A stretch of DNA of 64,000 nucleotides, from positions 930,001-994,000 of the forward strand of contig NZ_CP035913.1 of assembly GCF_004209755.1 (NCBI RefSeq), given 5' to 3'. This document shows, one piece after another, positions 16,919 through 28,499 of the stretch. The notes under the pieces were generated by a model. The model had not been told where the DNA came from and searched no databases. It worked only from the letters and a program-made list of their open reading frames with translations. Numbering within the stretch: position 1 is the stretch's first letter; every line of letters begins with the position of its first letter. Origin of the DNA: Pseudoduganella lutea (GTDB taxonomy: Bacteria; Pseudomonadota; Gammaproteobacteria; Burkholderiales; Burkholderiaceae_D). A program made the translations under genes and the position numbers.

Positions 16919-19900
16919 GTGATGACGCCCGATACCGCCCTCCCCCTCATTCCCGATCGCAGCCCGCACGGCCGGGACGCCAGCTTCCTCGACGGTGGCA
17001 GCGACATGGCCATGCTCATCCGTTCGCTGGACTGGTCGCGCTCGCCGCTGGGGCCGATCGAAGGCTGGCCGCAAAGCCTGCGCACGACGGTCAGCCTGTG
17101 CCTGGCGTCGAACTTCCCCATCAACATCATCTGGGGACCGGACAATGTACAGATCTATAACGATGGCTATCGCATCGTATGCGGCGAAAAACACCCGGCA
17201 TCGCTGGGCATGGACTACAAGGAATGCTGGGCATCGGCCTGGCCCGCCATCGGCGAGCCGTTCGAGCAGGCGCGCAAGGGCGAAACGTCGTTCCTGGAAA
17301 ACGTGCGCATGTTCCTGTTCCGGAACGGCTACCTGGAAGAGACATTCTTCACCTTTTCGCTGAGTCCGATCCGCGACGAGACCGGCGGTATCGGCGGGCT
17401 GTTCCACCCGGTGACGGAAACCACCGCCACCATGGTGAGCGAGCGCCGTACCCGCGCCGTCCGCGACCTGACCGCGCGCCTCACGCAGGCGATCACCACC
17501 GATGAGGTGTTCCAGCTGACCATCGACACGCTCGCCGGTTTTGAGTTCGACCTCCCATTTGTGCTGCTCTACGAGCCCGATCCGGCGTCGACAGGCAAGC
17601 CGGAGCCCTCGTACCGCCTGCACGGCCACCACGGCATCGATGCCGGTGCGTCCCTCGCACCGCAGGTGCTGTCGCTTGCACAACCGGGCGGCTGGCCGGT
17701 AGCGGAACTGATGCACGGCATGACCGCGATCCAGGTGCCGCAACTGCGCAGCCGGATCGGCACGCAACGCTGCGGGCCATACGACGAGCCGCCCGACGTG
17801 GCGTTCGCCATCCCGATCCGCCGCCATGGCGCGGATGCGCCGGTGGCACTGTTGATGGCGGGGGCCAGCAGCCGCCTGCCGCTGGACGACGTTTACCGCG
17901 GCTTCTTCGACCTGCTGGGCGCCGCGTTCGCCGCCGCGTTGACGCGCGTCACGGCCTATGAGGAAGAACGCAAGCGCGCCGAGCTGCTGGCGGCGATCGA
18001 CCGCGCCAAGACGGTATTCTTCTCGAACGTGAGCCATGAATTCCGCACGCCGCTGACGCTGATGCTGGGGCCCCTGGAAGATGCTCTGGCCGGCGCGGAC
18101 GGCAGCGACGAACTGCGTGAACGCCTGGTGCTGGCACACCGTAACGCGCTGCGCCTGCTCAAGCTCGTCAATTCGCTGCTCGACTTTTCGCGCACCGAGG
18201 CGGGCCGCGCCGCTGCCCGCTTCGTTCCCACCGACGCCGCGGCACTGACGGCGGAGCTGGCGTCCAACTTCCGCTCCGCCTGCATGCAGGCGGGCCTATC
18301 GCTCGACGTGGATTGCCCGCCACAGCGGGAGTCGGCCTGGATCGACCGCGACATGTGGGAAAAGATCGTGCTGAACCTGCTGTCGAACGCGTTCAAGTTC
18401 ACGCTGCAGGGCGGCATCCGGGTCACGCTGCGTTCCGGGGACAAGGGCCTCGAACTGACAGTGGCCGATACGGGCGTGGGCATCCCCGCCGACGACGTGC
18501 CGCGCATCTTCGAACGCTTCCACCGAGTCGAAGGCCAGCATGGCCGCTCGGCGGAAGGCACCGGCATCGGCCTGGCGCTGGCGCGCGAACTGGTACTGCT
18601 GCACGGCGGCACCATCAACGTGGACAGCCAGCAAGGCCGCGGCACCACGTTCACGGTGCGCATCCCGTTCGGCCGCGCGCACTTGCCACCCGACCAGGTA
18701 GGCAGCGAGGCCAGGGAGTCCGACATGCCCGCGCTGGCCAACACCTATGTCGAGGAAGCGCTGCGCTGGCTGCCCGAGCGTGCCGGAACGGGCGATGCCG
18801 GCAGTGCGGACGCGGTGCCCGACAGGCCCCGCGTCGTGCTGGCGGACGATAACGCCGATATGCGCGAATACGTCACGCGCGTGCTGCGGGAAGGCGGCTA
18901 CCAGGTGCACGCCGTGGGCAACGGCGCCGCCGCGCTGGCTGCGATCCGTGGCGGGCCACTGCCCGAGCTGGTGCTGAGCGACGTGATGATGCCGGACATG
19001 GATGGCTTCGCGCTGCTCGCCGCCTTGCGCGCCGACCCTGCCACGGCTGGCGTGGTGATGGTCCTGCTGTCGGCGCGTGCCGGTACCGAAGCGCGCGCGG
19101 AGGGCCTGGCCGCGGGCGCGGATGACTACATGGTCAAGCCATTCAGCGCGCGCGAGCTGCGCGCCCGCGTGGATGGCGCCGTGGCGCTGGGCCGGCAGCG
19201 CCGCGAAGCCGCACGGCGCGAACAGGCACTGCATGTGCAGATGGAAGCGGAACGTGGCCGCATGGCGCTGCGCGACAGCGAAGCGCACCTCACGTCGCTG
19301 TACGAACAGACAGCGGCCGGCGTGGCCGAAGCGAATGCCAACGGGGTACTGGTGCGCGTCAACGACCGCTATTGCGAGATCGTCGGCCGGCCGCGCGAGG
19401 AACTGCTGGGCAAGCATTTCAACCGGCTCGTCGATCCCGAGGACCGGGCCGAGAATGAACGGCGGATGATGGCCGGTTCGCCATTCGAACTGGAAAACCG
19501 CTACCTGCGCCCCGATGGCAGCACCATCTGGGTCACGAAGGCCGTGACGCCGATCCGCGACGAGACGGGCGCGGTCGCCAGCGTGCTGGCGGTGGTGCTC
19601 GATGTCACGCCGCGCAAGGCTGCGGAGGCGGAACTGCGTGCCGAGAGCCGGCGCAAGGACGAGTTCCTGGCCATGCTGGCCCACGAGTTGCGCAATCCGC
19701 TGGCACCGATCAGCGCAGCGGCCGCGCTGATCGGCCAGGCCTACCTGGACGAGGCCAGGCTGAAGCAGACGAGCCATGTGATATCGCGGCAGGTGCGGCA
19801 CATGACGGGGCTGATCGACGACCTGCTGGACGTGTCGCGCGTCACGCGCGGCCTCGTCACGCTGGAAACCAGCTTGCAGGACGTGAAGACCGTGGTGGCG

Positions 19901-20587
19901 AACGCCGTGGAGCAGGTGCGCCCGCTGATCGAATCGCACCGGCACCATCTCACCATCGACCTCGACCCCTCGCCGGCCTGCGTGATGGGCGATGCGAAAC
20001 GCTTGGTGCAGATCCTGACCAACCTGCTGAACAATGCCGCCAAGTACACGCCGGCTGGCGGGCGCATCGCATTGCGCACCCGCGTCGACGACGGGCACGT
20101 GCTGGTGGAGGTGGAAGACAACGGCATCGGCATCGCGCCCGAACTGCTGCCCCGCGTGTTCGAGCTGTTCGCCCAGGCCGAACGCACGCCCGATCGTGCC
20201 CAGGGCGGGCTGGGCCTGGGCCTCGCGCTGGTGCGGAGCCTCGCGGAACTGCATGGCGGCTCCGTGCATGGTGCCAGCAGCGGCGCTGGCCAGGGCAGCA
20301 CGTTCACGGTGTGCCTGCCGCGCGCCGCCGAACGCCGGGACCAGGAGGAGCGCGAGCAGATCCAGGCCATGCCGGCGGCGCGCAGCGGCCTGTCCGTGAT
20401 GGTGGTCGACGACAACGTGGATGCGGCGGAAATGCTGGCGCTGCTGCTCGAGGCGTCGGGCTATCGCGTCGCTGCCGTGCATGACCCGCTGGTGGCGCTG
20501 GAACGCAGCCGCACACTGCGCCCCGACGTGTGCCTGCTCGATATCGGCCTGCCGGGCATGGATGGCAACGAGCTGCTTGCCGGCTGA
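16919..20587 (+). CDS. Hybrid sensor histidine kinase, frameshifted in its last receiver domain
   Basis: A cytoplasmic multi-domain kinase of 1222 residues as read; it starts at GTG 16919 or the next codon, ATG. Order: PAS-like (about 25-140, [14 protein letters not shown]), GAF-like (170-330), HisKA with His373 ([12 protein letters not shown]) and its ATPase domain, receiver 1 with Asp688 ([10 protein letters not shown]), PAS (about 795-910), a second HisKA with His922 (LAHELRNPL) and ATPase domain, then receiver 2 with Asp1208 ([11 protein letters not shown]). The frame stops at TGA 20585-20587 just after NELLA, while the rest of receiver 2 continues in another frame. Restoring one C near 20580 would give about 1277 residues. 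No transmembrane segment is seen and no output partner is adjacent. Confidence 0.9.
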   Translation: MMTPDTALPLIPDRSPHGRDASFLDGGSDMAMLIRSLDWSRSPLGPIEGWPQSLRTTVSLCLASNFPINIIWGPDNVQIYNDGYRIVCGEKHPASLGMDYKECWASAWPAIGEPFEQARKGETSFLENVRMFLFRNGYLEETFFTFSLSPIRDETGGIGGLFHPVTETTATMVSERRTRAVRDLTARLTQAITTDEVFQLTIDTLAGFEFDLPFVLLYEPDPASTGKPEPSYRLHGHHGIDAGASLAPQVLSLAQPGGWPVAELMHGMTAIQVPQLRSRIGTQRCGPYDEPPDVAFAIPIRRHGADAPVALLMAGASSRLPLDDVYRGFFDLLGAAFAAALTRVTAYEEERKRAELLAAIDRAKTVFFSNVSHEFRTPLTLMLGPLEDALAGADGSDELRERLVLAHRNALRLLKLVNSLLDFSRTEAGRAAARFVPTDAAALTAELASNFRSACMQAGLSLDVDCPPQRESAWIDRDMWEKIVLNLLSNAFKFTLQGGIRVTLRSGDKGLELTVADTGVGIPADDVPRIFERFHRVEGQHGRSAEGTGIGLALARELVLLHGGTINVDSQQGRGTTFTVRIPFGRAHLPPDQVGSEARESDMPALANTYVEEALRWLPERAGTGDAGSADAVPDRPRVVLADDNADMREYVTRVLREGGYQVHAVGNGAAALAAIRGGPLPELVLSDVMMPDMDGFALLAALRADPATAGVVMVLLSARAGTEARAEGLAAGADDYMVKPFSARELRARVDGAVALGRQRREAARREQALHVQMEAERGRMALRDSEAHLTSLYEQTAAGVAEANANGVLVRVNDRYCEIVGRPREELLGKHFNRLVDPEDRAENERRMMAGSPFELENRYLRPDGSTIWVTKAVTPIRDETGAVASVLAVVLDVTPRKAAEAELRAESRRKDEFLAMLAHELRNPLAPISAAAALIGQAYLDEARLKQTSHVISRQVRHMTGLIDDLLDVSRVTRGLVTLETSLQDVKTVVANAVEQVRPLIESHRHHLTIDLDPSPACVMGDAKRLVQILTNLLNNAAKYTPAGGRIALRTRVDDGHVLVEVEDNGIGIAPELLPRVFELFAQAERTPDRAQGGLGLGLALVRSLAELHGGSVHGASSGAGQGSTFTVCLPRAAERRDQEEREQIQAMPAARSGLSVMVVDDNVDAAEMLALLLEASGYRVAAVHDPLVALERSRTLRPDVCLLDIGLPGMDGNELLAG

Positions 20588-20751
20588 GGAAACAGCCGGA
20601 AACCACGCACACGACGCTGATCGCGATTACGGGCTATGGCAAGGAGCAGGACCGTCGCGCGGCCTTCGATGCGGGCTTCGACCACCACCTGGTCAAGCCG
20701 GTGGACTTCAAGGAGCTGGCGGCCGTGCTGGAGACGATCCGCAGCGCCTGA
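20581..20751 (+). other. Displaced C-terminal part of receiver domain 2
   Basis: In the +2 frame relative to the kinase, this segment encodes [19 protein letters not shown], then HLVKPVDFKELAAVL, ending at TGA 20749-20751. These hold the conserved switch Thr and the invariant Lys of a receiver domain. Inserting a single C in CTTGCCGGCTGAGG (giving GCC CGG CTG AGG) joins it to the upstream frame as A-R-L-R. It is either a real one-base deletion or an assembly error. Confidence 0.85.
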
Positions 20752-20781
20752 GTCTACCGCGCCGCGTTCGGTGTCCCCTGC

Positions 20782-21078
20782 TCAGCGCACCGGCATGCTG
20801 GCCAGTTCGCCAACGACGGTGTGCCATTTGCGCACCGTCCAGCGCTTGACGAGACCGTGCTTTACGTACGGATCCGTCGCAGCAAACTGTTCCGCGAGGG
20901 TCGGTGTGTCGATCGTAAACACCAGCTGGGCGACGTCGATCGGCTCGCCGGCGGCACCGGCCAGCAGCAGTTCGCCGCGCTCGACGGCATCCCACGCCAG
21001 CTTCAGGTGTTCGTCGCGGAATTCGCCGCGGCGCTGCAGGTAATCGTCGGCGAGCTCATAGGTTAGCAGGTAGTGCAT
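20782..21078 (-). CDS. YciI-like protein
   Basis: 98 residues beginning MHYLLTYELADDYLQRR. The YciI fold is ferredoxin-like, and this protein has the family's N-terminal strand, the central His in DEHLKLAW, the Asp-Pro turn in ATDPYVKHGLV and the closing strand RKWHTVVG. The start lies 23 bp inside the end of the upstream hydrolase gene, so the two are translationally coupled. YciI proteins are small dimeric enzymes or binding proteins, some acting on chlorinated or hydroxylated compounds; the function here is unknown. Confidence 0.8.
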   Translation of the reverse strand: MHYLLTYELADDYLQRRGEFRDEHLKLAWDAVERGELLLAGAAGEPIDVAQLVFTIDTPTLAEQFAATDPYVKHGLVKRWTVRKWHTVVGELASMPVR

Positions 21079-21877
21079 TGGGGCTTTCCGTGGAAGTGGA
21101 CGCGCCGAGCCAGTCGAGCACGATCCGGTTGAAGGCGTCGGGCTGGCGCAGCATCGGCCAGTGGTCGGTGTCCATCGCCACCACCTTGCTGCCGGGCTTG
21201 CCCTGCAGCTCGGCTGTCCAGGCCGACGAATGAAACATGAATGGTTTGCGCGTGCCATAGATGAACAGCACCGGGCACGTCGGGCGGAACGGCTTTGCGC
21301 CCTTGTACTTGCCGGTCCAGGTCGAGTAATACGGATAGTTCTTTTCCGGCGTGAGCGCCTCGGGTGCGACGGGAACGCGAGCCTTCTTCGCGAACGAGCG
21401 CGTCATCGATTCGCCAATGCCACCGCCGATCTTCCAGGCCGCCGCCAGCCACAATTGATACGCGACGATGCCGAGCTTGCCCTTCAGGCCGATTTCGTCC
21501 AGGTGCGCTTTCGAGCCGCCATCGCCGATGTCCACGCCGATGATACGGGCGACCAGTTCCGGATGGCGCTGCGCGAACTGGTAGCCGAACAGGCAGCCCC
21601 AGTCGTGCACGAGCAGCGTGACGGGCCTGTCGGGGCTCGTTTCGCGGACGACCTGCTCGCACAGGGCGATCAGCTCATCGAGCGAGTGTTCCTTGCGGGG
21701 TGCGCCGGTTTCAAAGCCGGGCCAGGTGAAGCGCACGCAGCGGAAGTACGGGCTCAGCGCCGCGACTTGGGGTTCCCACATGGCGGCCGTGTCGGGCCAG
21801 CCGTGGAGCATGAGGATGGTGTCGGGGCCGGAGCCGTCACGGTAAACGTCGACACCAGCAATCACTGTTTTTTTCAC
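21056..21877 (-). CDS. Alpha/beta hydrolase, epoxide-hydrolase/haloalkane-dehalogenase type
   Basis: 273 residues. The oxyanion motif HGWPD is at 25-29, the nucleophile elbow VHDWGCLFG places Asp92 as the nucleophile (not Ser), and the catalytic His is His239 (DTDHWPML). An Asp nucleophile with HGWP is the mark of epoxide hydrolases and haloalkane dehalogenases. The cap domain is about 130-190. It is paired with the overlapping YciI-like gene, a combination that suggests a small detoxification or degradation unit. The substrate is not predictable. Confidence 0.85.
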   Translation of the reverse strand: MKKTVIAGVDVYRDGSGPDTILMLHGWPDTAAMWEPQVAALSPYFRCVRFTWPGFETGAPRKEHSLDELIALCEQVVRETSPDRPVTLLVHDWGCLFGYQFAQRHPELVARIIGVDIGDGGSKAHLDEIGLKGKLGIVAYQLWLAAAWKIGGGIGESMTRSFAKKARVPVAPEALTPEKNYPYYSTWTGKYKGAKPFRPTCPVLFIYGTRKPFMFHSSAWTAELQGKPGSKVVAMDTDHWPMLRQPDAFNRIVLDWLGASTSTESPNALPANL

Positions 21878-21997
21878 CTATCAGCCTCTTCGTTGAGCGA
21901 TATCAAAACCTTCATACCATGTGTTTGTTGGTGATTTTTTGGGGCGCTGATGTGGCATATATTACCGCTTGCGATAGCTCAACTGAAGGAGGAAGCC

Positions 21998-22861
21998 TTG
22001 GAAAATACGGCCGTCAGCAATCTTGGCAATATCGGGCTCATCTTTGCGTCCGCCGCTGCACCCCTCACGCTCGTCACACTGGCACTTTTCATCCGGTGGA
22101 GAACGGGATCCTTTCTAACTGTCTTTTCCAGAATGTGGACGTTTTTCCACGGCAAAGGGACAGCATCTGTTCCTTTCATCAAGAACCATCTCGATTCGCT
22201 CACGGCGGTCATGCAGTTAAATTTCTCCATTGGCACCAGGATACGCACCGAACAACATGCAAAGCGTGTGATCCAGTGGTGCGAACGACACGATGAGAGC
22301 TTGCTCGACGCAGCACGCTGTGGCAGACAATTTGACTGGGAGCTGCCGGGCTTGAAGGAGCCTTTTGCGACAAGCGGCGCCCAGCGTAATGGCGCAAGCT
22401 TCGCAACATTCATCGCACTGATAGTTCTTGCGGCCGCGTTTTTGTCAATTGCGCTGTACGACAGAGCACTGCTGCAATTGAAGGCCAGCGGCACCATCTT
22501 CAGTCTGTCCGCCGACTCTGCACAACCGCTATGGTCCGATAATAGACTCATATTTGCACAGTGCGGGACTGTGGCAAACCCATCGACCTCAGGTTTTTCT
22601 CCCAGTGATGCAAAGATAATCTGTGACGCTTTTGGGAAGAAGGAAGAAGAAAGCGATCGTGCAAAGTATGTCAGCAAGACGCTGGCTGAGCAGCGCAGTG
22701 CGTCCTTGATTCTATGCCTGATGTCCTTCGCTCTGACCTACCTGCCATTCAAGATCATGTCGGATAACCAGAGGGCAAAAGAAATGCGCGATCGTTTGCG
22801 ATCCAGGAGTCGCAGCCGCACCGAGAATGAGCCGCCTGATGAAGATGCGAACGCTGCCTGA
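21998..22861 (+). CDS. Unrecognised membrane protein in A+T-richer DNA
   Basis: 287 residues if started at TTG 21998-22000, which is preceded by a near-perfect AAGGAGG at 21986-21992 with 5-base spacing; the first in-frame ATG is at 21950 without such a site. Three hydrophobic segments lie near 10-32, 136-156 and 236-254 of the shorter form, with a soluble portion after each. The C-terminus is very Arg/Ser-rich then acidic. I recognise no family. One counted line (22561-22620) is 50% GC against 62% in a line of rarA, so recent transfer is likely. It converges on rarA with 7 bp between stops. Confidence 0.7.
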   Translation: MENTAVSNLGNIGLIFASAAAPLTLVTLALFIRWRTGSFLTVFSRMWTFFHGKGTASVPFIKNHLDSLTAVMQLNFSIGTRIRTEQHAKRVIQWCERHDESLLDAARCGRQFDWELPGLKEPFATSGAQRNGASFATFIALIVLAAAFLSIALYDRALLQLKASGTIFSLSADSAQPLWSDNRLIFAQCGTVANPSTSGFSPSDAKIICDAFGKKEEESDRAKYVSKTLAEQRSASLILCLMSFALTYLPFKIMSDNQRAKEMRDRLRSRSRSRTENEPPDEDANAA

Positions 22862-22868
22862 GACGTTG

Positions 22869-24176
22869 CTACTCCTCGCCCGCCTGCCGGTCCAGCTCCC
22901 GCAGCCATGTGAGCTTCTCGGCGATCTTGCTCTCCACCCCGCGCGGCACCGGATTGTACCAGCGCGGCTCGGGCATGCCATCCGGCAGGTACGTTTCGCC
23001 AGCGGCATAGGCATTCGGCTCATCGTGGGCATAGCGGTACTCGTGGCCGTAGCCCAGCTCCTTCATCAGCTTCGTCGGCGCGTTGCGCAGGTGGACGGGC
23101 ACCTCGCGCGACTTGTCCTTCTTCACGAACGCCATGGCGGCGTTGAAGGCGTTGTAGCCGGCATTGCTCTTGGCGGCGATGGCCAGGTAGACGACGGCCT
23201 GGCCGAGCGCGAGTTCGCCCTCGGGTGAGCCCAGCCGTTCATAGGTTTCGGCGGCATCGTTCACGATCGTCAGCGCGCGCGGGTCGGCCAGGCCGATGTC
23301 TTCCCATGCCATGCGGACGATGCGGCGGGCCAGGTAGCGCGGGTCGGCGCCGCCGTCGATCATGCGGCAGAACCAGTACAGCGCCGCGTCGGGATGCGAG
23401 CCGCGCACGGACTTGTGCAGCGCCGAGATCTGGTCGTAAAAATTGTCGCCGCCCTTGTCGAAGCGGCGCGCGTTCAGGGTCATCGCGTTTTCGACGAACT
23501 TCGCGTCGATGTGCGTGATGCGCGCCGAGCGGGCCGCCGTGTCGGCCTGTTCGAGCAGATTCAGGAAGCGGCGCGCATCGCCGTCGGCAAAGCCGACCAG
23601 CGTGTCGATGGCCACGTCGTCGAACGTAAGGCCCGGCAGCGCGGACGAACGCGCCTTTTCCAGCAACTCCCGCATCTCGGCATCGGTCAGCGATTTCAGC
23701 ACGTACACCTGGGCGCGCGACAGCAATGCCGAATTCACTTCGAAGCTGGGGTTTTCCGTCGTGGCACCGATGAACGTGACGAGGCCCGATTCGACGAACG
23801 GCAGCAGCGCATCCTGCTGCGCCTTGTTGAAGCGGTGGATCTCGTCGACGAACAGGATCGTGTTGCGGCCGAACTGGTCGAGGTTCTGCTGCGCCTGTTC
23901 CATCGCGGCGCGGATGTCCTTCACGCCGGCGAACACCGCGGAGAGCGCGATGAAGGCCGAATCGAATGCGTTCGCGGTCAGGCGCGCCAGCGTGGTCTTG
24001 CCCACACCGGGCGGGCCCCACAGGATCATCGAATGGGGCTTGCCGGCCTGGAAGGCCAGGCGCAGCGGCTTGCCCTCGCCGAGCAGGTGCTGCTGGCCGA
24101 TCACTTCGTCCAGCGTTTTCGGCCGCAGCGCCTCGGCAAGCGGTTGCCGGGGCTCGGCGGAAAAGAGGTCGGCCAT
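22869..24176 (-). CDS. rarA: Replication-associated recombination ATPase RarA (MgsA)
   Basis: A 435-residue AAA+ ATPase acting at stalled replication forks and related to the clamp loader. It opens MADLFSAEPRQPLAEALRPK, with Walker A GPPGVGKTT at 54-62, Walker B ILFVDEIHRFN and the sensor region TTENPSFEVN. The C-terminal tetramerisation part is complete, including KSVRGSHPDAALYW and YLPDGMPEPRWY. It lies downstream of lolA and ftsK on the same strand, the usual betaproteobacterial order. Confidence 0.97.
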   Translation of the reverse strand: MADLFSAEPRQPLAEALRPKTLDEVIGQQHLLGEGKPLRLAFQAGKPHSMILWGPPGVGKTTLARLTANAFDSAFIALSAVFAGVKDIRAAMEQAQQNLDQFGRNTILFVDEIHRFNKAQQDALLPFVESGLVTFIGATTENPSFEVNSALLSRAQVYVLKSLTDAEMRELLEKARSSALPGLTFDDVAIDTLVGFADGDARRFLNLLEQADTAARSARITHIDAKFVENAMTLNARRFDKGGDNFYDQISALHKSVRGSHPDAALYWFCRMIDGGADPRYLARRIVRMAWEDIGLADPRALTIVNDAAETYERLGSPEGELALGQAVVYLAIAAKSNAGYNAFNAAMAFVKKDKSREVPVHLRNAPTKLMKELGYGHEYRYAHDEPNAYAAGETYLPDGMPEPRWYNPVPRGVESKIAEKLTWLRELDRQAGEE

Positions 24177-24207
24177 GGGTGCGCGTTATTGATTGACTAT
24201 TGCTTGA

Positions 24208-24870
24208 CTATTGCTTGACGACGTCGGCGCCCTTTGGCACGTCGAACCGGAACGCGGTGGCGGCCAGCGCAGGGTTCTTCTCGAACTTGCGGAACGCCAG
24301 CACGGACACCTGGCCGAAGTTATCCTTCAGCTCCATCGCTTCCGGCTGGCCGTTCTTCAGGCCGATCGAGATCAGCTCGAAGCTCGTGTCCTTTGCCTTC
24401 GGCACGGCCTTCAGCCATTCCAGGCCATCGCGGGTGCCCGCTTCGGACAGCGTGAAATTCTTTTCCAGGTCATTGGAGCCGAACAGGATCGCGGCCGGCG
24501 AGGAACCCAGCGCATCGCCCAGTTTCTTCACGGTGACCTGGTTCAGGTCCTTGTCGTAGATGTACAGCTGATCGCCATCGGCCTGCAGCACCTGTTCATA
24601 GGGTTTCTGGTAAGTCCAGATGAACTTGCCGGGGCGGGCAAAGACAAAGGTGCCGGTCGATGGCGCCGACGTTTTTTTCGCCCCATCGACGTTCTTCGTC
24701 ATCGTCTGCGTGAATTCGCCCTTGGCCGACTTGGTCGAGCCCACGAACGACTTGAACTGGTCCAGCGCGGCGGCATGCGCGGCGCCGGCGAACGACACCG
24801 CCAGCGCGGCGGCAACCATGAAACGACTCATATGCTGATTCATTTGCTGATTCATTTGCTTGAATACCAT
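24208..24870 (-). CDS. lolA: Outer-membrane lipoprotein carrier protein LolA
   Basis: A periplasmic chaperone of about 220 residues that ferries lipoproteins from LolCDE to LolB. After the signal peptide (ending near AGAAHAA) come the family features [23 protein letters not shown] and [12 protein letters not shown]. The ATG at 24868-24870 is favoured by AAGGA six bases upstream. The first residues contain a repeated M-N-Q unit from a 12-bp tandem repeat, so internal Met codons at MSRFMVAA are alternative starts. It lies 2 bp after ftsK. Confidence 0.95.
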   Translation of the reverse strand: MVFKQMNQQMNQHMSRFMVAAALAVSFAGAAHAAALDQFKSFVGSTKSAKGEFTQTMTKNVDGAKKTSAPSTGTFVFARPGKFIWTYQKPYEQVLQADGDQLYIYDKDLNQVTVKKLGDALGSSPAAILFGSNDLEKNFTLSEAGTRDGLEWLKAVPKAKDTSFELISIGLKNGQPEAMELKDNFGQVSVLAFRKFEKNPALAATAFRFDVPKGADVVKQ

Positions 24871-24872
24871 TG

Positions 24873-27290
24873 TTATCCTTGTTCTGCGGAAGCGGCCGGC
24901 ACGAGGATATCCCGGTTGCCGTTCGATTGCATGGCCGAGACCACGCCGCTGTTTTCCATTTGCTCCAGCAGGCGCGCCGCGCGGTTGTAGCCGATGCGCA
25001 GGTGGCGCTGCACCAGCGAGATCGATGCGCGGCGGTTCTTCAGGACCACCTGCACGGCCTGGTCGTACATCGGATCGGCTTCGCCACCGCCTTCGCCGGC
25101 CGCCGCGCCATCCGCGCCGCCGCCCTCGCCTTCCAGCGTGCCGCCTTCGAGGATGCCTTCCACGTAGTTCGGTTCCCCTTGTTCCTTCAGGTGGGCCACC
25201 ACGCGGTGCACTTCATCGTCGGACACGAACGCGCCGTGCACGCGGATCGGCAGGCCGGTACCGGGCGGCATGTACAGCATGTCGCCCATGCCCAGCAGCG
25301 CTTCCGCGCCCATCTGGTCGAGAATGGTGCGCGAGTCGATCTTCGACGACACCTGGAACGCGATACGCGTCGGGATGTTCGCCTTGATCAGGCCCGTGAT
25401 CACGTCCACAGATGGGCGCTGGGTCGCGAGAATCAAGTGCAGGCCGGCCGCGCGCGCCTTTTGCGCGATACGGGCGATCAGCTCTTCCACCTTTTTGCCG
25501 ACCACCATCATCAGGTCGGCCAGCTCGTCGATGATGATGACGATCGTGGGCAGTTTTTCCAGCGGCTCCGGCGCATCCGGCGTCAGCGAGAACGGGTTCG
25601 GGATGTGCTGTTCCTTCTTTGCCGCGTCCGCGATCTTGGCGTTGTAGCCCGCCAGGTTACGCACGCCCAGCTTCGACATCAGCTTGTAGCGCCGCTCCAT
25701 CTCGTTCACGGCCCAGTTCAGCGCGTGGCCGGCCTGGCGCATGTCGGTGACCACCGGCGCCAGCAGGTGCGGAATGCCTTCGTAGACGGACATTTCCAGC
25801 ATCTTCGGGTCGATCAGGATCATGCGCACGTCGTGCGGATCGGCCTTGTACAGCAGCGACAGGATCGTGGCGTTGATGCCCACCGATTTACCCGAGCCGG
25901 TGGTGCCGGCCACCAGCAGGTGCGGCATCTTCGCCAGGTCGGCCACCACCGGCTTGCCGGCGATGTCCTTGCCCAGCGCGACGGTCAGCGCCGAGGCGCT
26001 TTCGTTGTAGACCTTGGAGCCGAGGATCTCGGTCAGGCGCACGATCTGGCGCTTCATGTTGGGCAGTTCCAGCGCCATGTAGTTCTTGCCGGGGATCGTC
26101 TCGACCACGCGGATCGACGTGAGCGACAGCGAACGCGCCAGGTCGCGCGCCAGGTTGACGATCTGGCTGCCCTTCACGCCGGTGGCGGGCTCGATCTCGT
26201 AACGCGTGACGACGGGGCCCGGATAGGCGGCGACGACCTTGGCTTCCACGCCGAAGTCCGACAGCTTCTTCTCGATCAGGCGGCTGGTGAATTCCAGCGT
26301 TTCGATGGACACCGTTTCCTGCGCCGGCGGCGGCTCGTCGAGCAACGCCAGCGGCGGCAGGTCGGTATTGTCGATGTTCTGGAACAGTACCGGCTTTTCG
26401 CGCGGCAATTCCGCTTCCGTGAACAGCGACGGCTGCTTTTCCTTCGACGGCCGTTCGGGCTTTTCCACCGGCTCGGCGCGCGGCACGACCACCATCTGCG
26501 GCTCGACCTTCAGCGGCAGGATCTCCGGGTGCTTTTCCTCGTGCTTGACTCTTTCCTTGACGACGACTTCCTCGCGCTTCACGGTGGCCGCGGCGCCCTG
26601 GCGGCGGTCCTGCCGGTCTTCGTAGCGCAGCACGACCCATTCGATCGCCGTCTCGATGCCCGCGCCGATGCGCTCGGCCACCGTCAGCCACGATACGTGG
26701 AAGAACAGCGAAATGCCCATGCCCAGCAACAGCAGCAGGATCAGCGTGGCGCCCGTGAAGCCCAGCCCCACGTGCGCGGCGTGGCCGACCAGCTGGCCCA
26801 GCACGCCGCCCGGCGCGCGCGGCAGGTCGACCGGCAGCGAGTACATGCGCAGGTATTCCAGGCCCATGCTGCCCGTCAGCAGCAGCACGAAGCCGATCAG
26901 GCGGATGATGCCCTCGTGGCTGTGCTCTTCGTCTTCTTCCTTCTCCAGCACGAACTTGTTCGTCAGCCGTCGGTAGCCGCGCCACGTGAAGCGCACCAGG
27001 TAGACGCAGAACCACCAGGCCGAGAAGCCGAAGATGTACAGCATCAGGTCGGACAGCCAGGCGCCGCCCCGGCCGCCCAGGTTTTTCACGTCCGGCACGA
27101 GGCTGGCGTGCGACCAGCCCGGGTCGCCTTCGTGGTAGCTGGCCAGGATCAGCACGAAATACAGGCAAGCGAAGGCGAGCGCCAGCCAGCGCGCTTCGGA
27201 CAGCAGGCGCACGAGCCGGTTCGGCAACGGTTGTCGTTCGGTTGCCGTGCGCCGGTAGGAATTGCTCGTCTGTTGCGTGGTTTTGCTCAT
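24873..27290 (-). CDS. ftsK: DNA translocase FtsK
   Basis: 805 residues. Four N-terminal membrane helices (about 25-185) anchor it at the septum. A short charged linker follows, then the hexameric motor with Walker A GTTGSGKS, Walker [13 protein letters not shown] and [19 protein letters not shown]. The C-terminal gamma winged helix ([20 protein letters not shown]) reads KOPS sequences and activates XerCD at dif. The length suits the shorter betaproteobacterial FtsK/SpoIIIE class. It heads the ftsK-lolA-rarA set and is divergent from trxB. Confidence 0.97.
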   Translation of the reverse strand: MSKTTQQTSNSYRRTATERQPLPNRLVRLLSEARWLALAFACLYFVLILASYHEGDPGWSHASLVPDVKNLGGRGGAWLSDLMLYIFGFSAWWFCVYLVRFTWRGYRRLTNKFVLEKEEDEEHSHEGIIRLIGFVLLLTGSMGLEYLRMYSLPVDLPRAPGGVLGQLVGHAAHVGLGFTGATLILLLLLGMGISLFFHVSWLTVAERIGAGIETAIEWVVLRYEDRQDRRQGAAATVKREEVVVKERVKHEEKHPEILPLKVEPQMVVVPRAEPVEKPERPSKEKQPSLFTEAELPREKPVLFQNIDNTDLPPLALLDEPPPAQETVSIETLEFTSRLIEKKLSDFGVEAKVVAAYPGPVVTRYEIEPATGVKGSQIVNLARDLARSLSLTSIRVVETIPGKNYMALELPNMKRQIVRLTEILGSKVYNESASALTVALGKDIAGKPVVADLAKMPHLLVAGTTGSGKSVGINATILSLLYKADPHDVRMILIDPKMLEMSVYEGIPHLLAPVVTDMRQAGHALNWAVNEMERRYKLMSKLGVRNLAGYNAKIADAAKKEQHIPNPFSLTPDAPEPLEKLPTIVIIIDELADLMMVVGKKVEELIARIAQKARAAGLHLILATQRPSVDVITGLIKANIPTRIAFQVSSKIDSRTILDQMGAEALLGMGDMLYMPPGTGLPIRVHGAFVSDDEVHRVVAHLKEQGEPNYVEGILEGGTLEGEGGGADGAAAGEGGGEADPMYDQAVQVVLKNRRASISLVQRHLRIGYNRAARLLEQMENSGVVSAMQSNGNRDILVPAASAEQG

Positions 27291-27382
27291 TGCTGCTTAG
27301 TGAATACGGTGCGGTGGGTGGGCGCAGGACGGTTGAACCAGCAGTTGCGCCAAAGGAATTGTTTCTATTGCGCTTATTTTAA

Positions 27383-28492
<1,110 letters not shown>

Positions 28493-28499
28493 TTTCAAT

